Source: DTU019 sp050949825 (lineage in GTDB: Bacteria; Bacillota; Syntrophomonadia; Syntrophomonadales; Syntrophomonadaceae). From it: a stretch of DNA of 7,778 nucleotides. Where the stretch lies: assembly GCA_050949825.1 (NCBI GenBank), contig JBMNGL010000017.1, positions 1 through 7,778 on the forward strand, in the 5' to 3' direction. Shown here one piece after another: positions 7,567 through 7,778 of the stretch (the first letter of the stretch is position 1; each line of letters opens with the position of its first letter). Position numbers and translations under genes: made by a program. The notes under the pieces are model-generated. The model was not told the origin of the DNA, did not search any database, and worked only from the letters and a program-made list of their open reading frames with translations.

Positions 7567-7580
7567 CGAAGGGTGTCACG

Positions 7581-7631
7581 GCTAAGATAACTTAGCTTTC
7601 GCTTAGGCTGGCTATAGTAGAGCTATTAGCC
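7581..7631. repeat. Two stem-loops just beyond the CRISPR array end
   Basis: GCTAAG-ATAA-CTTAGC (7581-7596) is a perfect 6-bp inverted repeat. GGCTATAG-TAGAG-CTATTAGCC (7610-7631) pairs over 8 bp with one bulged A. They lie directly downstream of the last repeat in the direction of array transcription and could end or stabilise the precursor RNA. Neither has a T-run. Nothing else is recognised between 7567 and 7653. Confidence 0.35.
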
Positions 7632-7653
7632 CCGGCTTTAAGGAAAAATAGCC

Positions 7654-7778
7654 GACCATCCCCTTAAAGGGGTCTTAATGTGTCAATCATGCAAAAAAAA
7701 ATATACCTAGGGATAGTGATTTAGTTTCCGTCCCTTAAAGGGTCTTAATGTGTCAATTAAGTTTCGCTTTAAACGTTA
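7654..7778 (-). CRISPR. Leader-distal end of a CRISPR array (2 repeats, 1 full and 1 partial spacer)
   Basis: Two copies of a 34-base unit end at the same base 70 bp apart: 7724-7757 (complete-looking) and 7654-7687 (degenerate). Both share TTAAAGGG and TCTTAATGTGTCAAT on the + strand. Between them is one 36-base spacer (7688-7723); a second spacer starts at 7758 and is cut by the window edge. On the - strand the repeat begins ATTGACACATTAAGA and ends GGGACGGAAAC. The GAAAC end and the ACGGAAAC 8-base tag fit type III/I-B repeats, so crRNA is read leftward. The left copy has lost the GGAAAC end, as last repeats often do, so the leader and most spacers lie beyond the right edge. The inner palindrome CCCTTTAAGGG can form the repeat hairpin. 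With only two copies, the exact repeat boundary is uncertain. Confidence 0.8.

Noticed and set aside
7361..7579. - strand 72-codon ORF (MTPFDVSPVPGSVVLYNV...) as a Cas1 or Cas2 piece
   Set aside because: VVLYNV faintly recalls Cas1 but the following residues do not fit, and it overlaps the better joined frame at 7191-7566.

Overview
The window looks like part of a defence island from an anaerobic Firmicute-type bacterium, possibly of the Pelotomaculum/Desulfotomaculum kind. That placement is a guess. It rests on purine-rich Shine-Dalgarno sites, GTG and TTG starts and the style of the CRISPR repeat, not on a marker gene.

Layout from left to right. (1) Positions 2-1321, + strand: the end of a DHA2-type MFS drug/proton antiporter whose first membrane helix lies off the left edge. 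(2) A short convergent gap with a perfect 6-bp hairpin at 1374-1388. (3) Positions 5911 to 1405, - strand: a tight two-gene operon with a 4-bp gap. It encodes a McrB-like AAA+ ATPase with two N-terminal domains (ScoMcrA-type head, then MrcB_N/DUF3578), followed by a large McrC-like protein with DUF2357 and a PD-(D/E)XK nuclease. Both genes look intact, with their key motifs present. (4) Positions 5912-6298: no convincing gene, but several good stem-loops; it may be a remnant of a mobile or structured element. (5) Positions 7225 to 6299, - strand: the first third of a type III-A Cas10/Csm1, with the HD domain and the start of the first palm domain, ending abruptly in unrelated sequence. (6) Positions 7566-7191, - strand: a small unidentified reading frame split by one frameshift, ending just before the cas10 ribosome-binding site. 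(7) Positions 7654-7778: the leader-distal end of a CRISPR array, transcribed leftward and running off the right edge.

How the parts fit: the McrBC-like pair is probably a modification-dependent (type IV-like) or otherwise nucleic-acid-sensing restriction module, with the ATPase supplying recognition and motor and the DUF2357 protein supplying cleavage. The CRISPR side is a decayed type III locus: a truncated cas10 and no other recognisable cas gene in the window. The array could still feed effector genes elsewhere in the genome. The antiporter is probably ordinary flanking sequence; by eye it is richer in GC than the defence genes.
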